DNA of 64,000 bases from Pantoea sp. At-9b (lineage in GTDB: Bacteria; Pseudomonadota; Gammaproteobacteria; Enterobacterales; Enterobacteriaceae), in contig NC_014837.1 in NCBI RefSeq assembly GCF_000175935.2, positions 2,170,001 through 2,234,000 on the forward strand, read 5' to 3'. A program made the translations under genes and the position numbers. This document shows, one piece after another, positions 26,478-35,606 of this stretch. How positions within the stretch are numbered: position 1 is the first letter of the stretch; every line of letters begins with the position of its first letter. Under the pieces are notes generated by a model. It saw only the letters and a list, made by a program, of their open reading frames with translations, was not told where the DNA came from and searched no databases.

Positions 26478-27914
26478 ATGACAACGCACCATCAACATTT
26501 CATTAATGGCGAGTTTGTTGCCAATCAGAACGACAAATGGATTGAGGTGATCAACCCGGCCACCGAAGCCCTGCTGTCGCGCGTGCCAGAAGGCACCAAA
26601 CAGGTTGCCAGCCAGGCGATTGCTGCCGCTGAAGCGGCACAACCGGCCTGGGAAGCGTTACCGGCGATTGAGCGCGGTAACTGGCTGCGTAAAATCGCCG
26701 TCGGCATTCGTCAGCGCGAGGCGGAGCTCACCGCCACTATCGTCGCCGAAGGCGGGAAAACGCAGGGGCTGGCACAAACCGAAGTGCTGTTCACCGCCGA
26801 CTATCTCGACTATATGGCCGAGTGGGCGCGCCGCTATGAGGGCGAAATCGTTAACAGCGATCGTCCAAACGAAAACATTTTCGTGTTTAAGAAAGCCATC
26901 GGGGTGACCACCGGTATTTTGCCGTGGAACTTCCCCTTCTTCCTGATTGCACGCAAGGCGGCACCGGCGCTGGTCACCGGCAATACCATCGTGATTAAAC
27001 CCAGTGAACTGACACCGAATAACGCGGCGATTTTTGCCGGGATTCTGCATGATATCGGCTTGCCTGCCGGGGTCATCAATTTTGTCTACGGCTATGGCCC
27101 GGAGGTCGGCCAGGAGCTGGCAGCCAACCCCAAAGTGGGTCTGGTCAGCCTTACGGGCAGCGTGAATGCCGGGATCGCCACCATGGAAGCGGCCGCGAAG
27201 AATGTGACGAAAGTGTCACTGGAGCTGGGCGGGAAAGCCCCGGCGATTGTAATGGACGATGCCGACCTCGAACTGGCAGTGAAAGCCATTGTCAGTTCGC
27301 GTGTCATCAATACCGGGCAGGTGTGTAACTGCGCCGAACGCGTTTACGTGCAGGAAGGCATTTACGATCGCTTTATCAGCGCGCTGACGGATGCTTTTAA
27401 ACAGGTGAAATTCGGCAACCCGGCTGAGCGTACTGACATCGATATGGGACCACTGATCACCGCAGCTGCGCTGGGTCGCGTCGAGCAAAAAGTGGCGAAG
27501 GCTGTGGAGCAAGGCGGGAAAGTGATTCTCGGCGGTAAACGGGTCGGTGAGCAAGGCTTCTATTTTGAGCCGACCATTATCACCGACGTGCGTCAGGAGA
27601 TGGAGATCATGCGCGAAGAGATCTTTGGTCCGGTGCTACCGGTGATGACGTTTAAAACGCTGGATGAGGCAATCAACCTGGCAAACGACTGTGAATATGG
27701 CCTGACCTCATCGATCTACACGCAAAACCTCAATAGCGCGATGATTGCCCTGCGTAAACTGAAATTCGGTGAAACCTACATTAACCGCGAGAACTTCGAA
27801 GCAATGCAGGGGTTCCATGCCGGCTGGCGTAAATCCGGCGTTGGCGGTGCCGATGGCCGTCATGGCCTGGAAGAGTATCTGCAAACCCATGTAGCGTATT
27901 TGCAGTTTTCGTAA
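26478..27914 (+). CDS. aldA: Aldehyde dehydrogenase A (lactaldehyde dehydrogenase)
   Basis: This 478-residue NAD-dependent enzyme oxidises L-lactaldehyde to L-lactate and glycolaldehyde to glycolate. Similarity to E. coli AldA is high throughout. The catalytic glutamate (VSLELGGKAP, E249) and cysteine (NTGQVCNC, C283) are intact, as is ILPWNFPF near 148-155. An open frame extends upstream, but MTTHHQHFINGEF at 26478 aligns with the known start. Location next to the rhamnose genes fits its job of handling the lactaldehyde released by RhaD; in E. coli aldA is far from rha. Confidence 0.95.
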   Translation: MTTHHQHFINGEFVANQNDKWIEVINPATEALLSRVPEGTKQVASQAIAAAEAAQPAWEALPAIERGNWLRKIAVGIRQREAELTATIVAEGGKTQGLAQTEVLFTADYLDYMAEWARRYEGEIVNSDRPNENIFVFKKAIGVTTGILPWNFPFFLIARKAAPALVTGNTIVIKPSELTPNNAAIFAGILHDIGLPAGVINFVYGYGPEVGQELAANPKVGLVSLTGSVNAGIATMEAAAKNVTKVSLELGGKAPAIVMDDADLELAVKAIVSSRVINTGQVCNCAERVYVQEGIYDRFISALTDAFKQVKFGNPAERTDIDMGPLITAAALGRVEQKVAKAVEQGGKVILGGKRVGEQGFYFEPTIITDVRQEMEIMREEIFGPVLPVMTFKTLDEAINLANDCEYGLTSSIYTQNLNSAMIALRKLKFGETYINRENFEAMQGFHAGWRKSGVGGADGRHGLEEYLQTHVAYLQFS

Positions 27915-27922
27915 AAATAACC

Positions 27923-27996
27923 CGTAGCGGCGCGATTTATCGCGCAATTTGATGCGCGATGTCGGAAACACCCGCGCGATAAATCGCGCCGCTACG
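27923..27996. repeat. REP-like inverted pair, copy 3
   Basis: Perfect 23-base inverted arms at 27923-27945 and 27974-27996 contain GCGCGATTTATCGCGC-type palindromes flanked by CGTAGCG. A 28-base spacer separates them, close to the 27 bases of copy 1. The pair lies between the converging aldA and MHS transporter genes. Confidence 0.9.
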
Positions 27997-28003
27997 TAAG
28001 CTG

Positions 28004-29278
28004 TTAATTCAGCCGTTGTTTGCTGCGTACCAGCGCAATACCACTCAACAACGCCACCGCCATCAGATAATAACTCGGTGCCAGACTGGTACCGGTCGCA
28101 CTGATCAGCAGGGTACAAATCAGCGGTGCAAAACCGCCAAATACCGTCACCGCGATGTTATAGCTGATTGCCATGCCGCTGGCGCGCGTGCCAATCGGGA
28201 ACAGATCGGCCATCACCGAAGGCACCGTGGAGAAGTACACCGACTTGAGCAGCGCCATCCACCCCACCAACAGCATTAACGTCATCGGCGTGGTGTGATT
28301 CACCACCAGGGTAAACGCCGGGTAGATGGTGACCAGCAGCAGAATCAACGATCCCCACATCAACGGCACACGCCCAACCTTCTCGGCCCACAAGCCCATC
28401 AACGGCGTGACCACCGTCAAAATCACCCCGGCCAGCAAAGTGGCGCTGAACGCCGCCGAACCCGGCAGGTGCAAGGTTTTAGTGGCATAGGTCGGCACAT
28501 AGTTGAGCATGTAGTTAACGGCGGTGGAGATCACCATTAAGCCGATCGCCAGCAACATCAGCTCCTTCTGACGACCAAACAGACGCTTCAGCGGTGCGGC
28601 CTCCGGCTGTTGCTGGGCAAAGCTGGCCGGCTCATGCACGTGACGACGAATATAAATACCCAGCGGACCAATCAGCAGGCCAAAGGCGAATGGGATACGC
28701 CAGCCCCACTCCTGAATCTGGCTTTCCGTCAGGATCTGCGTCAGGCCAAGGCCAAACGCCGATGCCATCAGGGTACTGGCTCCCTGGGTAGCGAACTGCC
28801 AGCTGGCGATAAAGGCTTTACGCTCCGGGAAGTGTTCCACCAGAAATGCGGTGGAGCTGCCGAATTCGCCCCCGGCGGAGAAGCCCTGAATCAGACGTGC
28901 CAGCAGAATCAACACCGGTGCGAGCAGGCCAATTGTGGCGTAGCCCGGCATAAAGGTGATAATCGCGCCGCCCAGCATCATCAGGTTGATCGACAACAAC
29001 AGCGCTTTTTTGCGACCGTGGCGATCGGCGTAGTTGCCGAGCACAATCGCCCCCAGCGGACGGATCAGGAATGAAACCCCGAAGCTGCCAAAGGTCAGCA
29101 GCAACGATACCGAGGGATCGCTGGTCGGGAAAAAAGCATGGGCGATATAGCTGGCAAAAAAGCCATATACCGCAATGTCGAACCACTCCAGCGCATTACC
29201 GATGCAGGTGGCGAACAGGGTTTTGTGCAGATTGGGTTTAACCGCGCTGGCAGGTGCGCTGTGACTGATGCTACTCAT
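28004..29278 (-). CDS. MHS-family metabolite:proton symporter
   Basis: This 424-residue, twelve-helix MFS protein belongs to the metabolite:H+ symporter family (citrate, alpha-ketoglutarate, proline/betaine and shikimate porters). GNALEWFDIAVYGFFASYIA at the first helix, GNYADRHGRKKAL motif A and RLIQGFSAGGEFGSS near 140 are diagnostic. Citrate-porter-like members look closest by eye. The ATG overlaps the stop of the M20 hydrolase gene by four bases (ATGA), so both act together: the transporter probably imports the hydrolase's substrate or product. Confidence 0.87.
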   Translation of the reverse strand: MSSISHSAPASAVKPNLHKTLFATCIGNALEWFDIAVYGFFASYIAHAFFPTSDPSVSLLLTFGSFGVSFLIRPLGAIVLGNYADRHGRKKALLLSINLMMLGGAIITFMPGYATIGLLAPVLILLARLIQGFSAGGEFGSSTAFLVEHFPERKAFIASWQFATQGASTLMASAFGLGLTQILTESQIQEWGWRIPFAFGLLIGPLGIYIRRHVHEPASFAQQQPEAAPLKRLFGRQKELMLLAIGLMVISTAVNYMLNYVPTYATKTLHLPGSAAFSATLLAGVILTVVTPLMGLWAEKVGRVPLMWGSLILLLVTIYPAFTLVVNHTTPMTLMLLVGWMALLKSVYFSTVPSVMADLFPIGTRASGMAISYNIAVTVFGGFAPLICTLLISATGTSLAPSYYLMAVALLSGIALVRSKQRLN

Positions 29279-30696
29279 TGGGCACCTCCGGCATGCGCCT
29301 GGTGACGGGCAATCAGCGTTGTGCCTTGCTCACCCAGATCCCACAACAGACGCGTCATGATTTGCAGACCCTCGCGGGCGATGGATTTCAACATATGCTC
29401 GTTAACGCCGTGCTGACCGCAGGCCGGATAGGAGTGCGGCACCCACAGCGTCGGCAGGCCGAGAATATCGGAGAACACTTCGTTGGGCAGGGAGCCGCCA
29501 AGGTTAGGCAACAGCGCCGGTTTTTTGCCGCTGGTCAAAGCCATGCTGTCCAGCACCCAACTCACCAGCGGATCGGTGGGATCGAGACGGGTGGCCGGTG
29601 AGCCGCGCATAAACTCCACTTTTACCTGGTCAAAGCCATGCTGTTGCAGATGCGCCTCGATATGCTGCGCCAGATTTTCCCAGTCGGTGCCGACCACAAA
29701 TCGCAGCTGGCACACGGCGGTAGCGCTACCGGGAATGGCGTTCATTGGCCGTGCCGGGTTGCCGGTCAGAAACGCCAGCACTTCCAGCGTATTCCAGCCA
29801 TACAGACGTTCGGTGGGCGTCAGGCCCGGTTCGCCCCAGGTCACATCGATTGCCGGATCGCCCGGCATCCCGCCCACCTCGATATCGCTGAGGATGGCAC
29901 GCACGTCGTCGGTCAGAGAAGTCGGTTTCAGGGCCGCAACCTGCAATACCCCCTGGGTATTGACCAGGGTGGCGATGGCATTGGCCAGTTGTGTTCCCGG
30001 ATTGGTCAGCAGGCCGCCCCAGTTACCGGAATGGTAGGCATTGTCGCGGGCGTTGATGGTCAGACGGAAATTGACGCAACCGCGTGAGCCGAGAAACAGC
30101 GTGGGACGCACCGCATTCAGGCGCGGGCCATCGGAAGCAATAAACAGGTCAGCCTTCAGCAGTTCGCCGTATTGCTCGCACAGTTCGGCCAGCCCCGGTG
30201 AGCTGATCTCTTCACCCATTTCAAACAGCATTTTGCAGTTAAAGCCGAGGCGGCCACCGCGTGCCTGAAACACCTGCTCCAGCGCAGCCAGATTGACGCA
30301 ATGTTGGCCTTTGTTGTCCGCGCTGCCGCGACCATACCAGCGATCGCCCTCTTCTTTCAGTTGCCATGGCGATAAGCCTGCACGCCAATTCTCATCATCG
30401 CCAAATACCACATCACCGTGGCCGTAGCTCAGCAGGGTCGGCAACGCCGGGTCTTCAATGCGCACCGCCACCAGGAATGGACGATGGCTGGTCACGGGAT
30501 TGTCGATAAAATGCAGGGTGAAACCGAGCGCCGCCAGCTGCGGGCCAATCTCCTTGTGCAGATAATCATGGAGCTGCTGGTCCCGATCCGCGCGCTGGCT
30601 TTCGGTCACCTGCGCCACCCGGCGCGCCAGCTGTTGCTGGAATTCCCCGCTATCAAAATAGTCGCTGGCCTGTTGTACGGCCTGTTGTGCTGTCAT
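29275..30696 (-). CDS. M20-family metallohydrolase (peptidase/deacylase)
   Basis: This 473-residue protein has the M20 (CPG2/ArgE/DapE) architecture. Metal ligands are visible in SYGHGDVVF, GRGSADNKGQH, EMGEEISS, ASDGPR and the late HSYPACGQHGVNEH. A dimerisation domain lies between about 200 and 330. It should hydrolyse an amide bond in an N-acyl amino acid or small peptide in the cytosol; the exact substrate is unknown. I choose ATG 30696 (AGG five bases before) rather than an upstream in-frame ATG. It is cotranscribed with the MHS symporter and divergent from a LysR gene. Confidence 0.85.
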   Translation of the reverse strand: MTAQQAVQQASDYFDSGEFQQQLARRVAQVTESQRADRDQQLHDYLHKEIGPQLAALGFTLHFIDNPVTSHRPFLVAVRIEDPALPTLLSYGHGDVVFGDDENWRAGLSPWQLKEEGDRWYGRGSADNKGQHCVNLAALEQVFQARGGRLGFNCKMLFEMGEEISSPGLAELCEQYGELLKADLFIASDGPRLNAVRPTLFLGSRGCVNFRLTINARDNAYHSGNWGGLLTNPGTQLANAIATLVNTQGVLQVAALKPTSLTDDVRAILSDIEVGGMPGDPAIDVTWGEPGLTPTERLYGWNTLEVLAFLTGNPARPMNAIPGSATAVCQLRFVVGTDWENLAQHIEAHLQQHGFDQVKVEFMRGSPATRLDPTDPLVSWVLDSMALTSGKKPALLPNLGGSLPNEVFSDILGLPTLWVPHSYPACGQHGVNEHMLKSIAREGLQIMTRLLWDLGEQGTTLIARHQAHAGGAQ

Positions 30697-30782
30697 GTTT
30701 GCCTGTCTGTTGTTGGTTTTATCATCATCCTTATCTTTGCGGAAAGGCTGATTTGCCACAATTATCAATTTATCGAGTAAGA

Positions 30783-30799
30783 TTTGCTTTTAAAGCAAA
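30783..30799. promoter_or_regulatory. Palindrome in the M20/LysR divergent promoter region
   Basis: TTTGCTTTTAAAGCAAA has perfect eight-base arms around one T. It lies between the divergent hydrolase and LysR genes, about 90 bp from one start and 50 bp from the other. This is a likely binding site for the LysR protein. Confidence 0.45.
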
Positions 30800-30845
30800 G
30801 CCAGGCTGCCCGATTATGAGGCATGCACCATCAGGAGGCAGAAAC

Positions 30846-31772
30846 ATGCAAAGTAGCGAGATCCGCTATTTCCTCGCCGTCGTGAATGCCGGATCGCTCA
30901 GCGCCGCCAGTGAACAGCTGTTTGTCGCGGTATCCGCCATCAGTCGCCAGATTCAGCGGCTTGAGGTGCAGGTCGGTGTCCCTCTGTTTGAGCGCCACGC
31001 GCGCGGCATGGTACTGACCGAAGCGGGGGAAATTTTTGCCCATCAGGTGCGTAAAAATATGCTGGAGATGGAGTATGCGCTGGCGGAGATTAAGGGCCTG
31101 ACCGCCGTGCGGCGCACGCAAATCCGCGTCGCCTGTACCGATGGCATGGCCTTCACCCTGTTGCCGCGCTTGTTTGCCGATTTCCGCGCCAGTAATCCCG
31201 GCGTGTTGTTCAGCCTGAAAGTGGCCAGTACTCAGGGCGTCGCCGAGCTGGTGCGTAACGGGGAATGCGATCTGGCGTTACAGTTCAGTCTGCACGCCGA
31301 ACGCGGTGTCGAGGTGATTGGTTCCTGGCCCGCGCCGGTATTGTTGGTTATGCATCACAGCCATCCACTGGCCCACGCCGAACAGGTCACGCTGGCGGAT
31401 CTCAGCCAGTATCCGCTGGCACTGCCAGAGCAAAACACCACGGTGCGCCAACTGTTTGATCTCTCCTGCCATATGAGCGGGAACGTGGTAGAACCGGTGC
31501 TGACCTGCGATAACTTCTCCACCCTCTATCACTTCCTGCTGCGCACCCCGCTGGCCGTGACCATCAGCAGCCCGTTTACCGTGTTGTATGAAGCGGAAAC
31601 GCACGGGTTGATCCTGCGTTCGGTCGGGATCGACCAGTTAAATCAACGCACGCTGCAACTCCAGACGCAATCAGGGCGGCCCCGAAGTGCCGCCCTGAAT
31701 CTGTTGCTGGACTTTCTCCATCAGCAGCTCAACGCGCTGGAGGAACCCCTGCGCCAGCGCTGGAAGCCCTGA
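30846..31772 (+). CDS. LysR-type regulator, divergent from the M20/MHS operon
   Basis: This 308-residue LysR protein has the helix-turn-helix GSLSAASEQLFVAVSAISRQI at about 18-38 and an effector domain from 90 onward. The start ATG at 30846 follows AGGAGG and opens MQSSEIRYFLAVV; a longer open frame upstream lacks this. Divergence from the hydrolase-symporter operon, with a palindrome between, suggests it regulates that operon. The effector is unknown. Its stop lies three bases from the stop of the converging DppA-like gene. Confidence 0.85.
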   Translation: MQSSEIRYFLAVVNAGSLSAASEQLFVAVSAISRQIQRLEVQVGVPLFERHARGMVLTEAGEIFAHQVRKNMLEMEYALAEIKGLTAVRRTQIRVACTDGMAFTLLPRLFADFRASNPGVLFSLKVASTQGVAELVRNGECDLALQFSLHAERGVEVIGSWPAPVLLVMHHSHPLAHAEQVTLADLSQYPLALPEQNTTVRQLFDLSCHMSGNVVEPVLTCDNFSTLYHFLLRTPLAVTISSPFTVLYEAETHGLILRSVGIDQLNQRTLQLQTQSGRPRSAALNLLLDFLHQQLNALEEPLRQRWKP

Positions 31773-31775
31773 GAT

Positions 31776-33371
31776 TTACTGCTGGATATCCACCGGATAG
31801 AGGATGTGTTTGCCAAACGGGTCCACCTGATAACCGGTAACCGATTTACGTACCGGTTCGAAGATGGTCGAGTGGGCAATCATCACCGCAGGCATCTGGT
31901 CATGCATGATTTGCTGTGCCTCCAGGTACAGCGCAATGCGTTTGTTGTGATCCTGTTCGGCACGCGCCTCAGTGATGATTTTATCAAACGGCGCATAACA
32001 CCACTTCGCCGAATTCGAACCGTCCTTCGCCGAGGTGCAGCTATACAGCGGACCGAAGAAGTTATCCGGATCGCCGGTCGCGGTGGTCCAGCCCATCAGC
32101 GCCGCCTGGTGCTCGCCATTGCGGATACGTTTGAGATATTCGCCCCACTCATAGCTGACGATATTGGCTTTGATACCCACTTTCGCCCAGTCGGCCTGAA
32201 TCATCTCCGCCATTCGTCGCGCATTAGGATTGTAAGGCCGCTGGACCGGCATCGCCCACAGCGAGATCTCGGTGCCCGGTTTGATGCCCGCTTCCTGTAG
32301 CAAGGCTTTCGCCTTCTCAGGATCGTAGTCGTAATCTTTCAGATTGTTATCCGCACTCCAGACGCCGGGCGGCAGAATGTTTTTTGCCACCGTACCGGTG
32401 CCCTGGAACACCGCATCGATAATCGCTTGTTTGTTGATCGCCATCGCCAGCGCCTGACGCACTTTCACGTTATCCAGCGGTGCTTTGGTGGTGTTGAAGG
32501 AGAGGAAGCCGGTATTTAAACCGGACTTTTGCATCAGGGTCAGGTCAGGATTTTTGCGCATTTTGTCGAGATCAGCCGGATTGGGGAATGGCATGATCTG
32601 ACATTCGTTTTTCTCCAGTTTGGCGTAACGCACTGACGCATCCGGCGTGATCGAGAATACGATGCGATCCAGCTTCGCCTTGCCCTGCCAGTATTCCGGG
32701 AAGGCTTTGTAGAGAATGCGCGAGTCTTTCTGATACTGCACCAGCTCAAACGGGCCGGTGCCAATCGGTTCCATATCCACCTTTTCCGGTGTCCCGGCTT
32801 TCAGCATCTGGTCGGCATATTCCGCCGAATGGATGGAGGCAAAATACCACGCCAGATCGGCGAGGAAAGGCGCTTCAGCATGCGCCAGTGTGAAACGGAC
32901 CGTGTGGTCATCAACCCGATCGATTTTCTTAATCAGCGTGGCGAACTCCAGACTGTTGAAGTTGGAATACACCCCGCCGGACACGTTATGGTACGGATTG
33001 TTCGGGTCCATCTGCCGCATAAACGAGAAGATGACGTCATCAGCGTTAAAATCTCGCGTCGGCTTGAAGAATTTGTTGCTGTGGAACTTCACGCCCTGGC
33101 GCAGGTGGAAGGTATAGACCGTGCCGTCCGGGCTGATATCCCAGCTTTGCGCCAGGCTCGGCACCAACTCGGTGGTGCCTGGCGTGAAATCGACTAACCG
33201 GTTAAACACCGGCACCGCACTGGCATCGACGCTGGTGCCTGCGGTGTAAAGCTGTGGGTTGAAGTTTTCTGGTGAGCCTTCTGAACAGTAAACCAGGGTT
33301 TTGGCTGAAACACTGCTGGCGATCGCCAGACCCAGCGCGGTGAGCGCCAATTTTGCCATCATTTTTTTCAT
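31776..33371 (-). CDS. DppA-like dipeptide-binding periplasmic protein
   Basis: This 531-residue family-5 solute-binding protein has a signal peptide cut near VSA-K at 24. Similarity to E. coli DppA is strong throughout: KTLVYCSEGSPENFNPQL, GTGPFELVQYQKDSR, SITPDASVRYAKLEKNECQ and LWAMPVQRPYNPNARRMAEM. It should bind di- or tripeptides, and perhaps heme as DppA does. No dppBCDF genes are nearby, so it would use the permease and ATPase of another locus. It is divergent from pepT, which suggests a peptide-use theme. Confidence 0.87.
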   Translation of the reverse strand: MKKMMAKLALTALGLAIASSVSAKTLVYCSEGSPENFNPQLYTAGTSVDASAVPVFNRLVDFTPGTTELVPSLAQSWDISPDGTVYTFHLRQGVKFHSNKFFKPTRDFNADDVIFSFMRQMDPNNPYHNVSGGVYSNFNSLEFATLIKKIDRVDDHTVRFTLAHAEAPFLADLAWYFASIHSAEYADQMLKAGTPEKVDMEPIGTGPFELVQYQKDSRILYKAFPEYWQGKAKLDRIVFSITPDASVRYAKLEKNECQIMPFPNPADLDKMRKNPDLTLMQKSGLNTGFLSFNTTKAPLDNVKVRQALAMAINKQAIIDAVFQGTGTVAKNILPPGVWSADNNLKDYDYDPEKAKALLQEAGIKPGTEISLWAMPVQRPYNPNARRMAEMIQADWAKVGIKANIVSYEWGEYLKRIRNGEHQAALMGWTTATGDPDNFFGPLYSCTSAKDGSNSAKWCYAPFDKIITEARAEQDHNKRIALYLEAQQIMHDQMPAVMIAHSTIFEPVRKSVTGYQVDPFGKHILYPVDIQQ

Positions 33372-33502
33372 CTTGTTTCTCGCTTTTTATTGACTTCCAT
33401 GAGCCAGCATCGGTATATCAGTCGTTCATCTGATTAATAATTAACATGATTTAGTCGCGCTGCGAACCCTCAACCACGCAATGAGACTGATAAGGAATTG
33501 TG

Positions 33503-34729
33503 ATGACAGACCAACTCGCCCGCCAACTGACTCAGCGCTTCTATCGCTATCTGGCGGTCTCCAGCCAGAGCGATGCCAAATCCACCACGCTGCCGAGCAC
33601 GCCATCACAACACGCCATGGCTGAGCTGTTAGCCGCCGAACTGCGCGAGTTGGGGCTGGAAGAGATCGTCATCGACCAACATGCCACGGTGACAGCGCTG
33701 AAGCGCGGCAACCGTCCTGACGCGCCACGCATCGGTTTTATTACCCATATTGATACCGTCGATGTTGGCTTATCGCCGGATATTCATCCACAAACCTTAA
33801 CCTTCACCGGTGAGGATCTCTGTCTGAATACGCACCAGGATATCTGGCTACGCGTGGCAGAACACCCGGAGATTGCCCCCTACCTCGGCCAGGAGATTAT
33901 CTTCAGCGACGGTACCAGCGTGCTCGGCGCAGATAACAAAGCCGCCGTTACGGTGGTGATGACGCTGCTGGAGAACCTGCACGGCGATCACGGCGATATC
34001 CGTGTGGCGTTTGTACCGGATGAGGAAATCGGCTTGCGTGGGGCCAAAGCGCTCGACATCGAGCAGCGCTTCAACGTCGATTTTGCCTGGACTATCGACT
34101 GTTGTGAGCTGGGAGAGGTGGTTTTTGAGAACTTTAACGCCGCCGCCGCTGAGATTGTGTTTACCGGTGTGGCCGCCCATCCGATGTCTGGCAAAGGCGT
34201 GCTGGTTAACCCGTTATTGATGGCGCATGACTTTATCGCCCGTTTTGATCGTCTGGCGACACCGGAGCACACCGCAGGACGCGAAGGCTATATCTGGTTT
34301 AACGATATGCAGGCCAACGCCAGTCGCGCGGTGCTGAAAGCATCCATTCGCGATTTCGACCTTAACGGTTTTGATGCGAAGAAGCAGCAGCTGGTCGAGG
34401 TGACGGATGAGATTGCGGCACGCTATCCCACCGGCGCGGTATCCCTGAGTATCAATGATACCTACAGCAATATCAGCAATGCGATTGGCGACGATCGTCG
34501 TGCGATTGATTTAATTTTTAGCGCGCTGGCGCAGTTGGAAATTGAGCCGAAAGTGATTCCGATGCGTGGGGGTACGGATGGTGCTGCGTTGTCAGCGCGT
34601 GGCTTGCTGACGCCGAATTTCTTTACCGGCGCACACAATTTCCATTCGCGTTTTGAATTTTTGCCGGTGCCGTCGTTTGTGAAGTCGTATCAGGTGGCGG
34701 AGGCGTTGTGCTATTTAGCGGCTAAATAG
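33503..34729 (+). CDS. pepT: Peptidase T (aminotripeptidase)
   Basis: This 408-residue M20B enzyme removes the N-terminal residue of tripeptides. Zinc ligands are visible in FITHIDTVD, LGADNKAA, PDEEIG, TIDCCELG and GAHNFHSRFE. Length agrees with E. coli PepT (408). The ATG at 33503 has AAGGA six bases upstream; a GTG three bases earlier is less likely. The DppA-like binding protein is divergent from it. In E. coli pepT is an FNR-dependent anaerobic gene; I do not see a clear FNR box here. Confidence 0.93.
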   Translation: MTDQLARQLTQRFYRYLAVSSQSDAKSTTLPSTPSQHAMAELLAAELRELGLEEIVIDQHATVTALKRGNRPDAPRIGFITHIDTVDVGLSPDIHPQTLTFTGEDLCLNTHQDIWLRVAEHPEIAPYLGQEIIFSDGTSVLGADNKAAVTVVMTLLENLHGDHGDIRVAFVPDEEIGLRGAKALDIEQRFNVDFAWTIDCCELGEVVFENFNAAAAEIVFTGVAAHPMSGKGVLVNPLLMAHDFIARFDRLATPEHTAGREGYIWFNDMQANASRAVLKASIRDFDLNGFDAKKQQLVEVTDEIAARYPTGAVSLSINDTYSNISNAIGDDRRAIDLIFSALAQLEIEPKVIPMRGGTDGAALSARGLLTPNFFTGAHNFHSRFEFLPVPSFVKSYQVAEALCYLAAK

Positions 34730-34740
34730 CACAAAACATT

Positions 34741-34800
34741 GCGCGATAAATCGCGCCGCTACGGCAAGGCACAGGGTTGTAGCGGCGCGATTCATCGCGC
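34741..34800. repeat. REP-like inverted pair, copy 4 (opposite order)
   Basis: The 22-base arms at 34741-34762 and 34779-34800 differ from perfect inversion at one base. The GCTAC ends face inwards here, whereas they face outwards in copies 1, 3, 8 and 9. The spacer is only 16 bases. It lies between converging pepT and the binding-protein gene. Confidence 0.88.
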
Positions 34801-34811
34801 GGTTTTAAACT

Positions 34812-35591
34812 TTACTTCGCGGCGCTGACATCAATGCCCGGGAAGAACTTGGCTGCCAGCTTAGTAACGGTGCCATCGGTCTGCACTTTAGTGATGGCCG
34901 CATCCAGCTCCTGCTTCAACTTAGCATCACCTTTACGCAGGCCAAAACCGATGCCTGAACCGAGGATGGTGTCGTCTTCCACCGGTTTGCCGACGAAAGC
35001 AAAACCTTTACCCTGCGGCTTATCGAGGAAACCAGACTGGCCCGCAGCCGACATCACCAGGGTACCATCCAGACGACCGGCGACCATGTCGTTATAAACC
35101 TGGTTCTGGTCCTGGTAAGAGGTCACGGTGACACCCTGCGATTCCCAGTGCTTCTTGGCATAGGTTTCCTGAATAGAACCCTGCAACACGCCAATGTTTT
35201 TGCCTTTCAGCGACTCAGCGGTTGGCAGCAGGCCCTGGCCCTCTTTCGCCACCAGCATGGTTGGGATACGGTAGATCGGTTTGGTGAAATCGATGCTTTT
35301 CGCGCGCGCTTCGGTGATGTTCATCGCCGAGTTGATGGCGTCAAACTTCTTCGCCTGCAACGCCGGGATCAAGGCATCAAAGCTGCTTTCAACCCAGCTA
35401 CATTTGAAGTTGCCGGTCTGGCAAATCGCTTTACCCAGTTCAATATCGAAACCTTCCAATTCGCCCTGTGCGTTACGGCTTTCAAACGGCGGATATTGTG
35501 ATTCCAGACCGTAGCGTAACGTTTCCTGCGCCAACGCATGAGCAGAAGTCAGCATGCCCAGCGCGATAAAAAGTGCGTTTAATTTTTTCAT
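34812..35591 (-). CDS. Polar amino-acid-binding periplasmic protein (HisJ/ArgT family)
   Basis: This 259-residue family-3 binding protein has a signal peptide cut near ALA-Q at 21. YGLESQYPPFESRNAQGELEGFDIELG, SFDALIPALQAKKFDAINSAMNITEAR and the DGTLVMS hinge are typical of lysine/arginine/ornithine and histidine binders. Ligand type cannot be fixed by eye. It follows the aminotransferase gene by 15 bases on the same strand, implying one operon. No permease or ATPase gene is nearby. Confidence 0.87.
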   Translation of the reverse strand: MKKLNALFIALGMLTSAHALAQETLRYGLESQYPPFESRNAQGELEGFDIELGKAICQTGNFKCSWVESSFDALIPALQAKKFDAINSAMNITEARAKSIDFTKPIYRIPTMLVAKEGQGLLPTAESLKGKNIGVLQGSIQETYAKKHWESQGVTVTSYQDQNQVYNDMVAGRLDGTLVMSAAGQSGFLDKPQGKGFAFVGKPVEDDTILGSGIGFGLRKGDAKLKQELDAAITKVQTDGTVTKLAAKFFPGIDVSAAK

Positions 35592-35606
35592 TGTTATACC
35601 CCTGAG

